Below the pieces are notes generated by a model. The model had not been told where the DNA came from. It saw nothing but the letters and a program-made list of their open reading frames with translations, and ran no database searches. Made by a program: the position numbers and the translations under genes. Below, piece by piece: positions 28,886 to 38,398 of a stretch of DNA of 64,000 nt. The DNA is from CAVQRC01 sp963715045. Its GTDB lineage: Bacteria > Planctomycetota > Planctomycetia > Pirellulales > Lacipirellulaceae. Each line of letters starts with the position of its first letter. Position 1 is the first letter of the stretch. The DNA lies in contig CAVQRC010000046.1 of the NCBI GenBank assembly GCA_963715045.1, positions 50,177-114,176 on the forward strand. The letters are read 5' to 3'.

Positions 28886-31112
28886 TTAGCGACCCTTGTT
28901 GATCTTGGGGTTTGCACGGGGCGGGGTCCGCTGGATCTGTGGTCTTGCTGAGCGTGCGGGTGGTCGCGGGGAAGTGACTCGGGACGGTGGTGTGCGGCTG
29001 GGAGGCGAAGGCGCAACACGGCGTGGACTCGCTCCGCCCCGTACCGAGGGGGCAGGCCTGGGCGGCTGACGTCCGATCGTCGATCGCGACGGCGTTGGTC
29101 GTGGGGCGAAAGATCGGGGCGTCCGCGTCGGCGGCGTGATCCTCCCGGATTTCGGCACCGTCGTACGCGGCGTTCGAGTGGGCGGCGAAAGCACTCGGGA
29201 AGGTGGCGTGCGGGGCACCTCGACGCGGGGAGTGGGAGAAGTTCGCGGAACCTCTATCCGTGGCGGCCTTGCCCGACTCGGCGGCGGCGGCGTCCGGGTT
29301 CTCGACGGCGACTCGACGCGTCGGTTCGGCGGGGGCGTACGTGCCGGGTCGGCCCGCGACGAGGACGGTGGGGCAAACGTGCGGGGCAGGGCAGGGGTGC
29401 TGTCCCGGTCGAACCGCGTGGTGGGAGCTCGCCGTACCGCGGCGGTCGATGCGTTCTTCGCGGTCAACGCGGCGATCGAGTTCGGGCGTTTCGCGCGAAG
29501 GTCTCACTGAAGGCCGTTGCGAGCGGTCGCTGCGGGCACTCCGCGAGGGAGTCGCTTCTGGACGACCGGCTGCCGGGAGCCGAGACGCATCGAACCGAGG
29601 CGCGCGGCCCACCACGGTCGTGGTCGGCGGGTCCGGGACCGGAGTCCTGCGCGGATTCGGTAGATCGACACGACCCTTGGCCGACGTACGGGCGATTTCA
29701 GGCAAACGGATCTTACCGCGTTGGTCGGGCACACGTTTGGGCGACCTCTCGACCGATCGGTCCGGCGGTCCGGCACGTTTCGCTCTGGCGAGACTCTCGT
29801 CGGCCGACCGACGGGCCGAAACCACGGCTGCGTTTCGTCGAGTCGCCTGGCTGCGAATCGTTTCTCGCGCCTGGGCGTCCAGGCGAACGAGCCGGTCGCG
29901 GCTGCCAGGTGCCCTCGCCACAGCAAGTTCTTCCTTGAGCGACGTCGCGAGCAGCGTCTCTTTCAAGTAGGGGCGGCCCGGATTTCTTGCCACCAACAGG
30001 GCCTGGTCGCGGTAGTGTCGCGGCGGTCGATACTCGCGGTGCCGAACGAGGTGATCGTGCCATCGCTCGGCACGATGAATGTAGTCGACGCCGCGAAGTC
30101 GATGGTGAAGCTGCAGATAATTGAGCACCGGGTCGTAGCAATAGCGGCGACGATGGGCAACGTACCACGGCAGAATCGGGTAGCCCGCGTAGCGCGGCCG
30201 GTAGTAGTCGCCAAAGCAGTAATGATGACGACGCGTGTGATAGAACAAGTGAAAGCTGAGGTTCGCGATCCGCAAGGGACATCGCGGAGTATACCGCCAG
30301 GTGGCCAGATGAAGTCGCGGCGGACAGTAAATGGGAGCGAAGACCATCCCGCGGAGATTGAACGCGCGATCCCAGTAGCCGCGTTGAAAAATGCAGCCGG
30401 CTGGTGTCCAGACATACCGCGCTGGCTCCCAGACCCAGCCGGGACGATACGGGGCCCAGTAACCGGCCTGCCATAAGTACGCGTTCTGGTCGTAGACCCA
30501 GCAACCTGGAATCCAGAAGTGATCGGCCGCTGGTGGCGGGGACGACGGGCCGCGGTCGAGGCTCTCGGGGGGCGCTGCAACGATATTCAGCTCTGATTGT
30601 CCGTCTTCGCCCCAGAAACCCGAGACCCACCGCGACCCGGCTTCGTCTTCGTACCAGTAACCGGGAACCCACTCGCGGCCGGGCGGAACGACGCGCCAGA
30701 TCCCACTGATCCAGATGAAGCGTTCCTCTTCATCGTCCCAGGCCCAATAGCCGTTGATCCAAACCGCGTCGTCGTCATCGGGCCGTGCTTCGGGTGGCAG
30801 TTCCTGAATGGGCTCGGGCGGACGTCGAGGGATGACGGCATTGGGCTGAGGGTCCTGCAACGTGGGTTCGGCGAATGCCTCATGGAGCGGCCCGCGGGAA
30901 AGAACCGTCGGTTCGAGTTCCGAGGCGTTCTCGTCCTCGAAGAGCGCCGGGGGTGGGGTCACTTCGTCCATCCGTGGCAGGAACGTATCCGGGCCTGCCG
31001 GACCACTCTGGCCCAAGGCAACGCCAGGCGACCCAGCGAGCGTCACGATGAGGAGCGTTGCCAGCAGGACGGTGGAATTGGAGCGAGATGCGTTGGAAGT
31101 GACGTGGAACAT
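28886..31112 (-). CDS. Exported WXXGXW-repeat protein with long basic Pro/Arg/Thr tail (apparent frameshift)
   Basis: A signal peptide (STVLLATLLIVTLAGSPGVALG) is followed by an acidic Pro-rich linker. At least six W-x-x-G-[YFIC]-W repeats follow (VWINGYW, IWISGIW, EWVPGYW, RWVSGFW, FWIPGCW, LWQAGYW), the family often called YXWGXW/WXXGXW. A Tyr/His/Arg-rich region comes next (YHTRRHHYCFGDYYRPRYAG). The last 250 residues are highly basic and low in complexity (PSRTRTPPPPSRARPPR, TPPRANPKINKGR). The open frame is lost near 29400-29520, where a neighbouring frame with the same composition runs to the stop at 28886. Such proteins are probably envelope structural proteins. The function is unknown. 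Confidence 0.7.
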
Positions 31113-31582
31113 GAGATCCTCGGCGGGGGAGTTTCGTAGGACCTGACCTCGAATGTAGCCGCCACCGCCCGGGGGGAGGAACCGGGTGTGCAGGCGCTGA
31201 ATGACTAAGGACTAATGACTAAGGAATCCCCAATGACGAATTCCCAACAAAAAGTGGCCCCACGAGCCGGCCTCGACGGCTGCGGCCAGAACAGCAAAGC
31301 TGACCTCGGCCGGGGTGTTGCAGCTTATCAATCAGGCAATTGCCGTGCCGAACGCTGGCACGGGCAGCATTCACGCGGATCGAGAGCCTCTACCCGTCCA
31401 GCCGGGAAAGTTGTGCAGTCGATTCGACGACAGAGTGTAATCACACGGATTACAGCGGTGATGCCGCTCCGAAGGCCTGAAAACCGTCCCGGATCAACGC
31501 CCGCCGAAGCCGATTCGATTCCTCCGGTGACGTAGCGTTACAAGTGAGCCGTTTTCGCCATCCCCAGGAATGACTACCCGCC
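31113..31582. other. Intergenic region between divergent genes
   Basis: About 470 bases with no supported gene apart from the family C arm at 31198-31245. Promoters for the WXXGXW gene and the small membrane protein should lie here, but no convincing -35/-10 pair could be assigned by eye. Confidence 0.45.
31198..31245. repeat. Single arm of family C word repeat
   Basis: TGAATGACTAAGGACTAATG then ACTAAGGAATCCCCAATGAC repeats the words AATGACTAAGGA found in the two-armed element at 40383-40505. No opposite arm is visible within this gap. Confidence 0.6.
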
Positions 31583-31744
31583 ATGAGCGTCATCGACAGG
31601 ATCAACCAGAGTATGGATTCGCTGTACCTCGGGGTCTGGAGGTGGTTGTTCGCGCTCAATCGCGAGGAATGGATCCTGACTCTGGCCATCGGCTCGATCC
31701 TGGGATTCCTGTGCATGCGTGGGTATGGATCCCGTAGTCACTAG
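31583..31744 (+). CDS. Small single-helix membrane protein
   Basis: A 53-residue reading frame starting MSVIDRINQSMDSLYLGVWR and ending CMRGYGSRSH. It contains one hydrophobic helix (WILTLAIGSILGFLC) preceded by an amphipathic segment with three Trp. AGGA lies about twelve bases before the ATG. It sits 90 bases upstream of the GGDEF-family gene on the same strand and could be cotranscribed. The family is not recognised. The evidence is composition and topology only. Confidence 0.5.
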   Translation: MSVIDRINQSMDSLYLGVWRWLFALNREEWILTLAIGSILGFLCMRGYGSRSH

Positions 31745-31834
31745 GGATTGGGGATTCGGGACGGGATTAGGGAGCGATCCCGGTATTCGAAGATTGATAA
31801 AGCACCAGTTCGATCATGGCCGGGGGGCAGGGTG

Positions 31835-32794
31835 ATGCTTGAATATCTCGCGTGGATTACGCGCCCGGACGTCGGTTTGCCCATGTCGGTCGCCATCGCC
31901 GCCATGGCGGTCATCGGCTATGTGGTCGGACGCCGTCAACGTCGCAGCGACGCTTCGCAGCTCGACGCCCAGGCCAGCCGCGAACTCCGCCGAGCCGCCG
32001 CCATCGCCGCGGAGCTCGAGGCAATCTCCAGTGGGGTGCGAAAGGAAGTGTCGACTCACCTTCGGCGGATCAAGGCCTTTCAGTCGAATCTGGATCGGCT
32101 CTGCGATCAGCCGGCTGACGACACTCAAAGGCGATTGATTGCCGAGGCCGAATCGATCCTCCCGGCTACGCTCGAACTGGCCGGTCAGCTTTCGATCGCC
32201 TACGAACAGATGCGGCAACAGTCAACGCAACTGTTGACCTTCAGCGACGTCCGCACCGACCCCCTGACCGGAATCGGTAACCGCCGCGCGATGAACGAAC
32301 AAATCGAGATGCTGTTCGCGATTCTGCATCGCTACCGACGGCCGTTCTCGCTGGCGATTCTCGACATCGATCACTTCGCGAACCTCAACGAAACCGAGGG
32401 ACATCTTGCCGGCGACCAGATACTGCAGCAGATGGCTGAATCGCTCGACGAGGCCGTTCGCACAACCGATATCGTCGCCCGCTACGGAGGTGGAGAATTT
32501 GTGGTCGTGATGCCCGAGACCGACCTCGAGGGGGCGTGCGTCTTCGGCGAGCGGCTCCGCGTACTCGTCGAGGACGAATTCGCGATCACGATCAGCGTCG
32601 GCATTACCGAAGCCCAACCGGCCGATGACGTGCACACGTTGCTGTCGCGTGCCGACTCGGCGTTGTACAGCGCGAAAGCTGCCGGAAGAAACGCGTTATT
32701 CAAGCACGACGGAACGCGGATCCTCGCTGGACAGAAGGGCCCGAACGGGTCGGCAGGCCAGTCCGGACCGGCGGCTGAACTGGCGGCCTGCTGA
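31835..32794 (+). CDS. Membrane-anchored GGDEF-family protein with degenerate GGGEF signature
   Basis: The start at 31835 follows a G-rich ribosome site (GGGGGGCAGGGTG). Residues of about 13-32 form one membrane helix. A helical linker (35-135) precedes the diguanylate cyclase domain: TDPLTGIGNRRAMNEQIEML, ILDIDHFANLNETEGHLAGD, then RYGGGEFVVVMPETD and SVGITEAQPADD with RADSALYSAKAAGRN. The signature is GGGEF (218-222), so the acidic third residue needed for catalysis is Gly. Asp177 and the DxD region are kept. The protein may be a GTP or c-di-GMP binding sensor rather than a cyclase, unless the base is a sequence error. Confidence 0.85.
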   Translation: MLEYLAWITRPDVGLPMSVAIAAMAVIGYVVGRRQRRSDASQLDAQASRELRRAAAIAAELEAISSGVRKEVSTHLRRIKAFQSNLDRLCDQPADDTQRRLIAEAESILPATLELAGQLSIAYEQMRQQSTQLLTFSDVRTDPLTGIGNRRAMNEQIEMLFAILHRYRRPFSLAILDIDHFANLNETEGHLAGDQILQQMAESLDEAVRTTDIVARYGGGEFVVVMPETDLEGACVFGERLRVLVEDEFAITISVGITEAQPADDVHTLLSRADSALYSAKAAGRNALFKHDGTRILAGQKGPNGSAGQSGPAAELAAC

Positions 32795-33131
32795 GCCACG
32801 GTCGCATCTGAGAACTTGGTACTTCTCCCAGAATCGCATTGAACGTGTCCCACGGCCGGGGAGTTCGGTCGCTGAAGCTGACTCTGAGATCGGCTCCTAT
32901 CCAGAAGCCTCGCGAAGCATTTCCGACGGTCGGGGAATCTGGTAGTTCAAGCCGGTTTTCGGATCGCCTGCAAGGAATTGCTTGACGGGCGGTAACGAAC
33001 CGGTTCCAATCAGGCCCAGCCCGTGGGTTTCTCCGCTCTGGAGAACACGATCTGAGGCCACGCTGGAAAATACTTCCCGCGATCTCCATCAACAGATCGA
33101 CTCTCACGGCTTCGCAATAGGAGCGAGTCAG
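32795..33131. other. Intergenic region, no feature seen
   Basis: About 340 bases between tandem genes. No ORF with protein-like character, no repeat family and no clear terminator were found. A ribosome site (AGGAG at about 33119) belongs to the next gene. Confidence 0.45.
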
Positions 33132-34133
33132 ATGGAAGCGGTCAGACGATCGGCGTCGACGTTCCGCAGTTCGCAACTCGACCTCCCTGGGCGCGTCGCG
33201 TTCACGCTGGTTGAGCTGTTGGTCGTGATTGCCATCATCGGCGTGCTGGTCGCGCTGCTCCTGCCCGCGGTACAAAGCGCCCGCGAAGCCGCCCGCAGAG
33301 CTCAGTGCCAGAACCATTGCAAGCAAGTCGCCCTGGCCCTGATCAACTATCACGACTCCAGTGGGTCGCTCCCCTTCGGCAGCGGCTGGACGAACGACAC
33401 GGGGCAATGGGAGCAGGTTGCAACCTGGGCAGCAATGGTCCTGCCCTATCTCGAAGAACAGAGCGTCTACGACACGTTTCGGTTCGACCTGCACATGGCC
33501 CATCCCTTCAACCGGCACGCGGTGGCAACGCCGATCGCCACCTACCAATGCCCGTCCGATGCATCGGGGGACGACGCGGTGATGGGACATCGCTGCACGT
33601 GCTGCAACGGCGGCCCCCTCCGCAGTCACGTGCTGTGGTACGCCGCTTCCATGGGCCCCAACAACGATGATGCGTGCATCTTCTGTGCCGAGGGTCCCGG
33701 TAGTTTCTGCTGCCTCGGCGCCAGCTACGGCTCCGGCGGTGACTTTTCCGGGATGTTCGGCCGCCACACCCGCACCATCGAATTCAAAGAAGTGACCGAC
33801 GGTCTGTCGAAGACGATCATGATCGGTGAGACGCTCCCGAAACACTGCTTTCATAACACGGCGTACGGGCGGAACTTCCCGGTCGCGGGCATGTCGATTC
33901 CGCTCAACACGATGATCGGGAAAGAAGGCCAGCAGGACAATTGGGACCAGACCACGCTTCACAATCGCAATTCGCACTATCAGGCCTGCGGTTTCAAGAG
34001 CGAACACCCGGGCGGGGCGTTTTTCGCCCTCGGCGACGGCAGTGTGCAGTTCATTTCACAATCGATCGATTACCGGCTGTACTGCGCGCTGGGATCTCGG
34101 AGCGGGAATGAAGTCAGCGATGGCTATCAGTAA
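33132..34133 (+). CDS. DUF1559 family protein with type IV pilin-like N-terminus
   Basis: The ATG at 33132 has AGGAG eight bases upstream. The 333-residue protein has the prepilin motif AFTLVELLVVIAIIGVLVAL, then LLPAVQSAREAARRAQC. The DUF1559 core includes NHCKQVALALINYHDSSGSL, MVLPYLEEQSVYDTF, TYQCPSDASG, CNGGPLRSHVLWYAASMG, EVTDGLSKTIMIGE and the C-terminal H-X9-DG motif HPGGAFFALGDGSVQFI. It is unusually Cys-rich in the middle (RCTCC, CIFC, FCCLG), which may bind metal or form disulphides. The downstream lipoprotein gene overlaps its end. It is intact, unlike the paralogue at 22725. Confidence 0.9.
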   Translation: MEAVRRSASTFRSSQLDLPGRVAFTLVELLVVIAIIGVLVALLLPAVQSAREAARRAQCQNHCKQVALALINYHDSSGSLPFGSGWTNDTGQWEQVATWAAMVLPYLEEQSVYDTFRFDLHMAHPFNRHAVATPIATYQCPSDASGDDAVMGHRCTCCNGGPLRSHVLWYAASMGPNNDDACIFCAEGPGSFCCLGASYGSGGDFSGMFGRHTRTIEFKEVTDGLSKTIMIGETLPKHCFHNTAYGRNFPVAGMSIPLNTMIGKEGQQDNWDQTTLHNRNSHYQACGFKSEHPGGAFFALGDGSVQFISQSIDYRLYCALGSRSGNEVSDGYQ

Positions 34134-34647
34134 CGGGAAACCTCATCGAGATCGGGTCGGCAACGCGACCGCAGCTGGCGTCTTGCTGCCAGCGATGTTG
34201 CTGCTGTGCTTCGCGATGGCTGGTTGCGAGGGCGGCGGCCCTCCCTTAGTTGCTGTGGAGGGCACTTTGACCGCCGGCGGCCAGGCTTGGCCAAAGCCGG
34301 GCATGCTGTACTTCGCCTGCATTGAGCCGGCCGAAGGGCAACCGTCGATTCCCGGTTCGGCGGCCGTGAATGCCGACGGAACGTTCACCGCCGAATGCAG
34401 CCTGGGGACAGGACTGGTACCAGGAACTTACAAAGTCTCCTTTGAGTGTTGGGAGAAGCCGCCGGGTTCCGAAATGGATCCACCCCCGGTGAGCTATGTG
34501 GCGGAAGCCTACCAACGCCCTCACAGCAGTCCCGTCGAGATTCAGGTCGAGCTGGGGAAACCGGTCAAGCTCGACCACGATGTCCCACTACGCGGAGAGC
34601 TGAAGCCGATCCAGATCGGTTTCAGCGACCGTTCATGCCGTGCGTGA
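34108..34647 (+). CDS. Lipoprotein paired with the DUF1559 gene
   Basis: The start is 34108 (MKSAMAISNG, with GGAGCGGGA upstream, overlapping the DUF1559 end by 26 bases) or 34120. The lipobox is FAMAGC after VLLPAMLLLC. The mature part is an Ig-like beta-sandwich: LVAVEGTLTAGGQAWPKPGM, AVNADGTFTAECSLGTGLVP, GTYKVSFECWEKPPG. It resembles the lipoprotein at 23807 in position and architecture, though sequence similarity is low. Confidence 0.75.
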   Translation: MKSAMAISNGKPHRDRVGNATAAGVLLPAMLLLCFAMAGCEGGGPPLVAVEGTLTAGGQAWPKPGMLYFACIEPAEGQPSIPGSAAVNADGTFTAECSLGTGLVPGTYKVSFECWEKPPGSEMDPPPVSYVAEAYQRPHSSPVEIQVELGKPVKLDHDVPLRGELKPIQIGFSDRSCRA

Positions 34648-34708
34648 TGGAGGTCGGACCGGAAGAGCACCCGCTCGTAGCCGAGTTTTTGTCCATGGCA
34701 CCCTTGGT

Positions 34709-34714
34709 AAGGAG
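34709..34714 (+). promoter_or_regulatory. Ribosome binding site deciding the start at 34722
   Basis: AAGGAG stands seven bases before ATG 34722. The ATG lies in a different frame from the long downstream ORF, whose own first possible start (GTG at 34768) has no such site. This supports 34722 as the real start and a one-base error near 34759. Confidence 0.6.
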
Positions 34715-34721
34715 CGATCCA

Positions 34722-36405
34722 ATGAAGCGTATGAATCAGCCCGCAATGGGCTTCGCCACGAACGACGGTGATTCTGGCAATCGCGGCGTTCACCATGCCC
34801 TCGCTCGCGCGGGGCGACTATGCGGCCGAGGTCCTGTCCGACAACCCGCTGCTTTACTATCGCTTTGAAGACTCGGCCGCAACGAACAGTGGCACGCTCG
34901 GCGCGTCGCACGATGGATTCTTCGATCGCAACGTGGGCTTTGTGCCGGGGCCGTTGACGGGCGACGCGTCGAATCTCTCGGTCGACCTGTCATTCGATAA
35001 GGCCTCGATTCTGGTCAACGATCTGGTCACGGTGCAGCAGTTTGGAGGTGCCGGCGCGACCACATATTCGTCGTACACGGTGGAAATGTGGTATCGCACG
35101 CTCACGAACTTCACGGCGTCCGACAGCCTGGTTGCCGGTACGACGATCGATGGCAACTTGCACGGAATTTACACGCAGCTCGAACGAGCGGCGGCCCCGG
35201 CCGTCGGCCACACGTTGCGTTTTCTGCATCGAATGCCTCCGGGAAGTGCGGCGGGTGACGAGATCCGACCGTCGGACGCGATCGGGAATCGGTTCCAGTG
35301 GCACCACGTCGCCTTTGTCAACGACAGCGGCACGATGTCGCTCTTCCACGATGGGGTCCTCGATGGGCAGCTGGCGTTCGCGCCCGACCCGTTCGACTTT
35401 GACATGCTGTTCGCGTTTGGCCGGTTGGGCCCGACGCTCGACGACCGGCACCATCCCGGAATGTTGGACGAAATCGCCGTCTACAATACGGCCCTGTCCT
35501 CCGCCCGCGTCCAAGCTCATTTTGCCCAAGCGCCCGTGCAAAGCCCGATCATTCCGGCGGGGACCCCCGAACCGGCATTCGGCGTCGATTACGGCCAGAC
35601 CGATCAAGCGGTCCAGGCCAGCTTTCTTGCCGAAACGCTGGAGGGGAACACCGGGCCGCAGTCGATCACCACGACCGGGTCCAATCCGTTTGGCAGCGGC
35701 GATCTTTCCGTGACCGTGAGCGAGCCCGAGGGCATCGGCGTGCTCGGTCTGGAGTCTCGCAATCGCAACCTGTATTCGTCGGCAACGATCGAGGAACTCA
35801 TCAACGATCTGGTCGCCACCCGCGATGGCCGCATGACGGTGACGATCAGTGGCTTGCCGACCGGCGAGTTCGAGTGGACTAGCTGGCATCATGATCCAGG
35901 CGGTTTCGCAAGCTCGCTGAACAGCTACGAAGCAGTCGTCGACGGCAGCAGCCTCGCGACGTTTGTTCCTTCCGTGGCGCCTGGATTCGTCACCGACGAC
36001 GCCGTTGCGACAGCGAATTTCACGATTCAAGCCACCGAGGGTGAAGACGTGGTCATTGAGTTCATGACGCTCAACGACTTCGATCCGAACGCCACGGGCT
36101 TCTTCCCGATGAACGGTTTCGCCATTGATGGCGCTGTCGCGGGATTCCCAGCCGACTTCGACAAAGACGGTGACGTCGACGGCGAAGACTTTCTGATTTG
36201 GCAGGCGGGTTTCGGCACGATGTCTGGAGCGACGTCCAACACGGGCGACGCCAACGGCGACGGAGCTGTCGACGGCGAGGATTTCCTGCTGTGGCAGAGT
36301 GATTTCGGCAGCGTGGCAGGGCAGGGGGCGGCCGCGGTCCCGGAATCGTCCGCGTTGGTCCTGCTATCGCTGGCCGTGCTCGGGTGCGGTCGCTGCCGCG
36401 TATGA
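34722..36405 (+). CDS. Exported LamG, dockerin-repeat and PEP-CTERM protein (apparent frameshift in signal peptide)
   Basis: The start at 34722 plus a one-base correction near 34759 gives MKRMNQPAMGFAT joined to TVILAIAAFTMPSLARG, a proper signal peptide. A LamG-like domain follows (LLYYRFEDSAATNSGTLG, YSSYTVEMWYRTLTNF, WHHVAFVNDSGTMSLFHDG, LDEIAVYNTALSSARVQAHF). A second beta domain follows at about 260-430. Two dockerin-type calcium loops (DFDKDGDVDGEDFLIWQ, DANGDGAVDGEDFLLWQ) and a PEP-CTERM-like end (AVPESSALVLLSLAVLGCG then RCRV) close the protein. It is probably a surface-sorted adhesin or matrix protein. Confidence 0.8.
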
Positions 36406-36443
36406 GATTTGTGTTCAAGAACGTCCTTCCCCGCCGGCGTCGA

Positions 36444-37503
36444 TCACGCAGCGGGGCCCTGGACGATCTCGAAACCGAGGTCCTCGATCATCCGATAGTC
36501 TTCGCTCGGCGGCCTGGCCGGGCGTCGTGAGGTAATCGCCCACAAAGATCGAGTTGGCCGCGTACAGGGCGAGCGGCTGCAGGCTGCGAAGATGGACCTC
36601 GCGGCCGCCGGCGATGCGGATCTCAGCCGCCGGGTTGACGAGGCGAAACATGGCCAGCACCTTCAGGCAATATCGCGGATCGAGATCCTGACGGTCGGCC
36701 AGCGGCGTGCCCTCGATGGGAATCAGGAAGTTGATCGGGATCGACTCGGCCTTGAGCTCGCCGAGGGCGAACGCCATTTCGACGAGATCGGCCGGGGCCT
36801 CGCCCATGCCCACGATACCGCCCGAGCAGACTTCGAGGCCCGCGTCGCGGACCGCGCGGAGCGTCTTAAGTCGATCCTGGTAGGTATGCGTGGTGCAGAT
36901 GTCGCTGTAGCAGGCCTCGCTGGTGTTGAGGTTGTGATTGACCCGGTCGACCCCACAGGCGGCGAGCCGCTCGGCCTGTTCGCGCTCGAGCAGTCCCAGG
37001 CAGGCACATACGTTGAGCGGATACTTCTGTTTGATCTCCGGGACGAGTGCTTCGACGGCTTGCAGTTCTCGTTCGGTCGGCGCCCGGCCCGAGATGACCA
37101 TGCAATAGGTCTTGGCCTGCTGCTCGGCCGCCTGCTTCGCACCGGCGAGGATCTGCTCGCGATTCAGAAAGTTGTACTTGGGGATTTCGGCGTCGGAGAT
37201 CCGGGATTGCGAACAGTAGTGGCAGTCTTCGGCGCACAACCCGCTCTTGGCGTTCATGAGGAAGTAGAGCTGCACGCGGTTGCCGTGATGGAGATGGCGG
37301 ACCCGATAGGCCGCACCCAGCAGCTCCAGCACTTCGATATCGGGGCAGGCCAGGACTCCTCGGGCCTGATCGCGGGAAAGCGGTTGCCCGGCGAGAACCT
37401 GGCTGGCGAGCATGTGCCAGGAGGTATGCGGGTGGGGGGTGGCGGCGTCCTGGACACCGTTAGCCGCTGCGGTCTGGCCGGAGGTCGTGGTCTGGCTGGT
37501 CAT
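36444..37503 (-). CDS. bioB: Biotin synthase (apparent frameshift near C-terminus)
   Basis: A radical SAM enzyme inserting sulfur into dethiobiotin. The start at 37503 (MTSQTTTSGQ) gives about 350 residues. The cluster motif is Cys90-x3-Cys94-x2-Cys97 (GLCAEDCHYCSQS). KTYCMVISGRAPTERE, NVCACLGLLEREQAERL, VDRVNHNLNTSEACY, VCSGGIVGMGEA, INFLIPIEGTPL and EIRIAGGREVHLRSLQPLAL match the family, ending NSIFVGDYLTTPGQAAE. At about 36504 the frame slips: one frame runs to 36415 with unrelated sequence, the other gives EDYRMIEDLGFEIVQGPAA and a stop at 36444, which fits BioB. One surplus base is the likely cause. No other biotin gene is adjacent. Confidence 0.9.
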
Positions 37504-37777
37504 TCGCCCTGTTCCTCGAAAGGTGCAATTCGCGGCCACGATGCGGCAGGCGGCGGTCCCTCTGGACGGCCGCGTGCCGCACCGCGTCTTGACGGTGCCA
37601 ACTTGGCGAAAGCGATCCAGGTTGGCAAGGGGCGTCCCGCCGGCGACAATCTCAGAGCCGGCTGCGTCCGTCGCGGCCACTCGCCTGGCGTGCGTTGGCT
37701 GGCCACTTTGGCCGGGGGCGACTCCGGCCTCGGAGTCCCGCCATGATTCTTCCAAGTTCTCCGAATCCCGATGCTCT

Positions 37778-38335
37778 ATGACCGGTTGTCACCTGATCCG
37801 TGTAGGAGCGATGGGCCTCGTCGGTCAGTTCAGATCGGTTGACGCGATGCGATATCCCCGTCGATCCCGGGTGATTGTCCGGACGCCGAGGGGAATCGAA
37901 ATCGGGCATGTGCTGGCCACTCCCGACGGCACGGGATCGACCGCCGACGCCGAGGGGCAGATCTTGCGGGGCATGACGATCGAGGATGAGCTGCTCGCGG
38001 CGCGTCTCGAAGAGCGGCGGCAGGATGCGTTCACCGCGTGTGCCGAGGCCCTCGCTGAGCGGCGGATTGCGGCCACGCTGATTGACGTCGAGCATCTGTT
38101 CGACGGGCAGGGGCTGTTCTTTTACTTCCTTGGCGAGACTCCGCCCGAACTCGATGCCTTTACGGCGGAGCTGGCAGACGCGTACGACGCCAAAGCCGAG
38201 GTGCGGCGTTTCAGCGAGACGCTGACGCTCGGCTGCGGGCCCGATTGCGGAACTGCGGCGGCCGAAGGAACCGGCTGCGTAAGCTGCACGGGCTGTGCCG
38301 TCGCCACGGCCTGCAAGAAGCCCGCCGACGGTTGA
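37778..38335 (+). CDS. PSP1-domain protein with Cys-rich tail
   Basis: A 185-residue protein whose core matches the PSP1/YaaT C-terminal domain family: VGQFRSVDAMRYPRRSRVIV, RTPRGIEIGHVLATP, DAFTACAEALAERR, LIDVEHLFDGQGLFFYFLGE, then ELADAYDAKAEVRRF. In Bacillus, the YaaT homologue works with RicA/RicF in RNA maturation and carries Fe-S clusters. The tail is Cys-rich (CGPDCG, CVSCTGCAVATAC), which could hold a cluster. It is divergent from bioB, with a 274-base gap. Confidence 0.8.
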   Translation: MTGCHLIRVGAMGLVGQFRSVDAMRYPRRSRVIVRTPRGIEIGHVLATPDGTGSTADAEGQILRGMTIEDELLAARLEERRQDAFTACAEALAERRIAATLIDVEHLFDGQGLFFYFLGETPPELDAFTAELADAYDAKAEVRRFSETLTLGCGPDCGTAAAEGTGCVSCTGCAVATACKKPADG

Positions 38336-38398
38336 CGCGTTGTTGCGGTTCTCGCTTTCGGACTCATTCACCCATCAGGACCAAGACCCAACAGGCTT

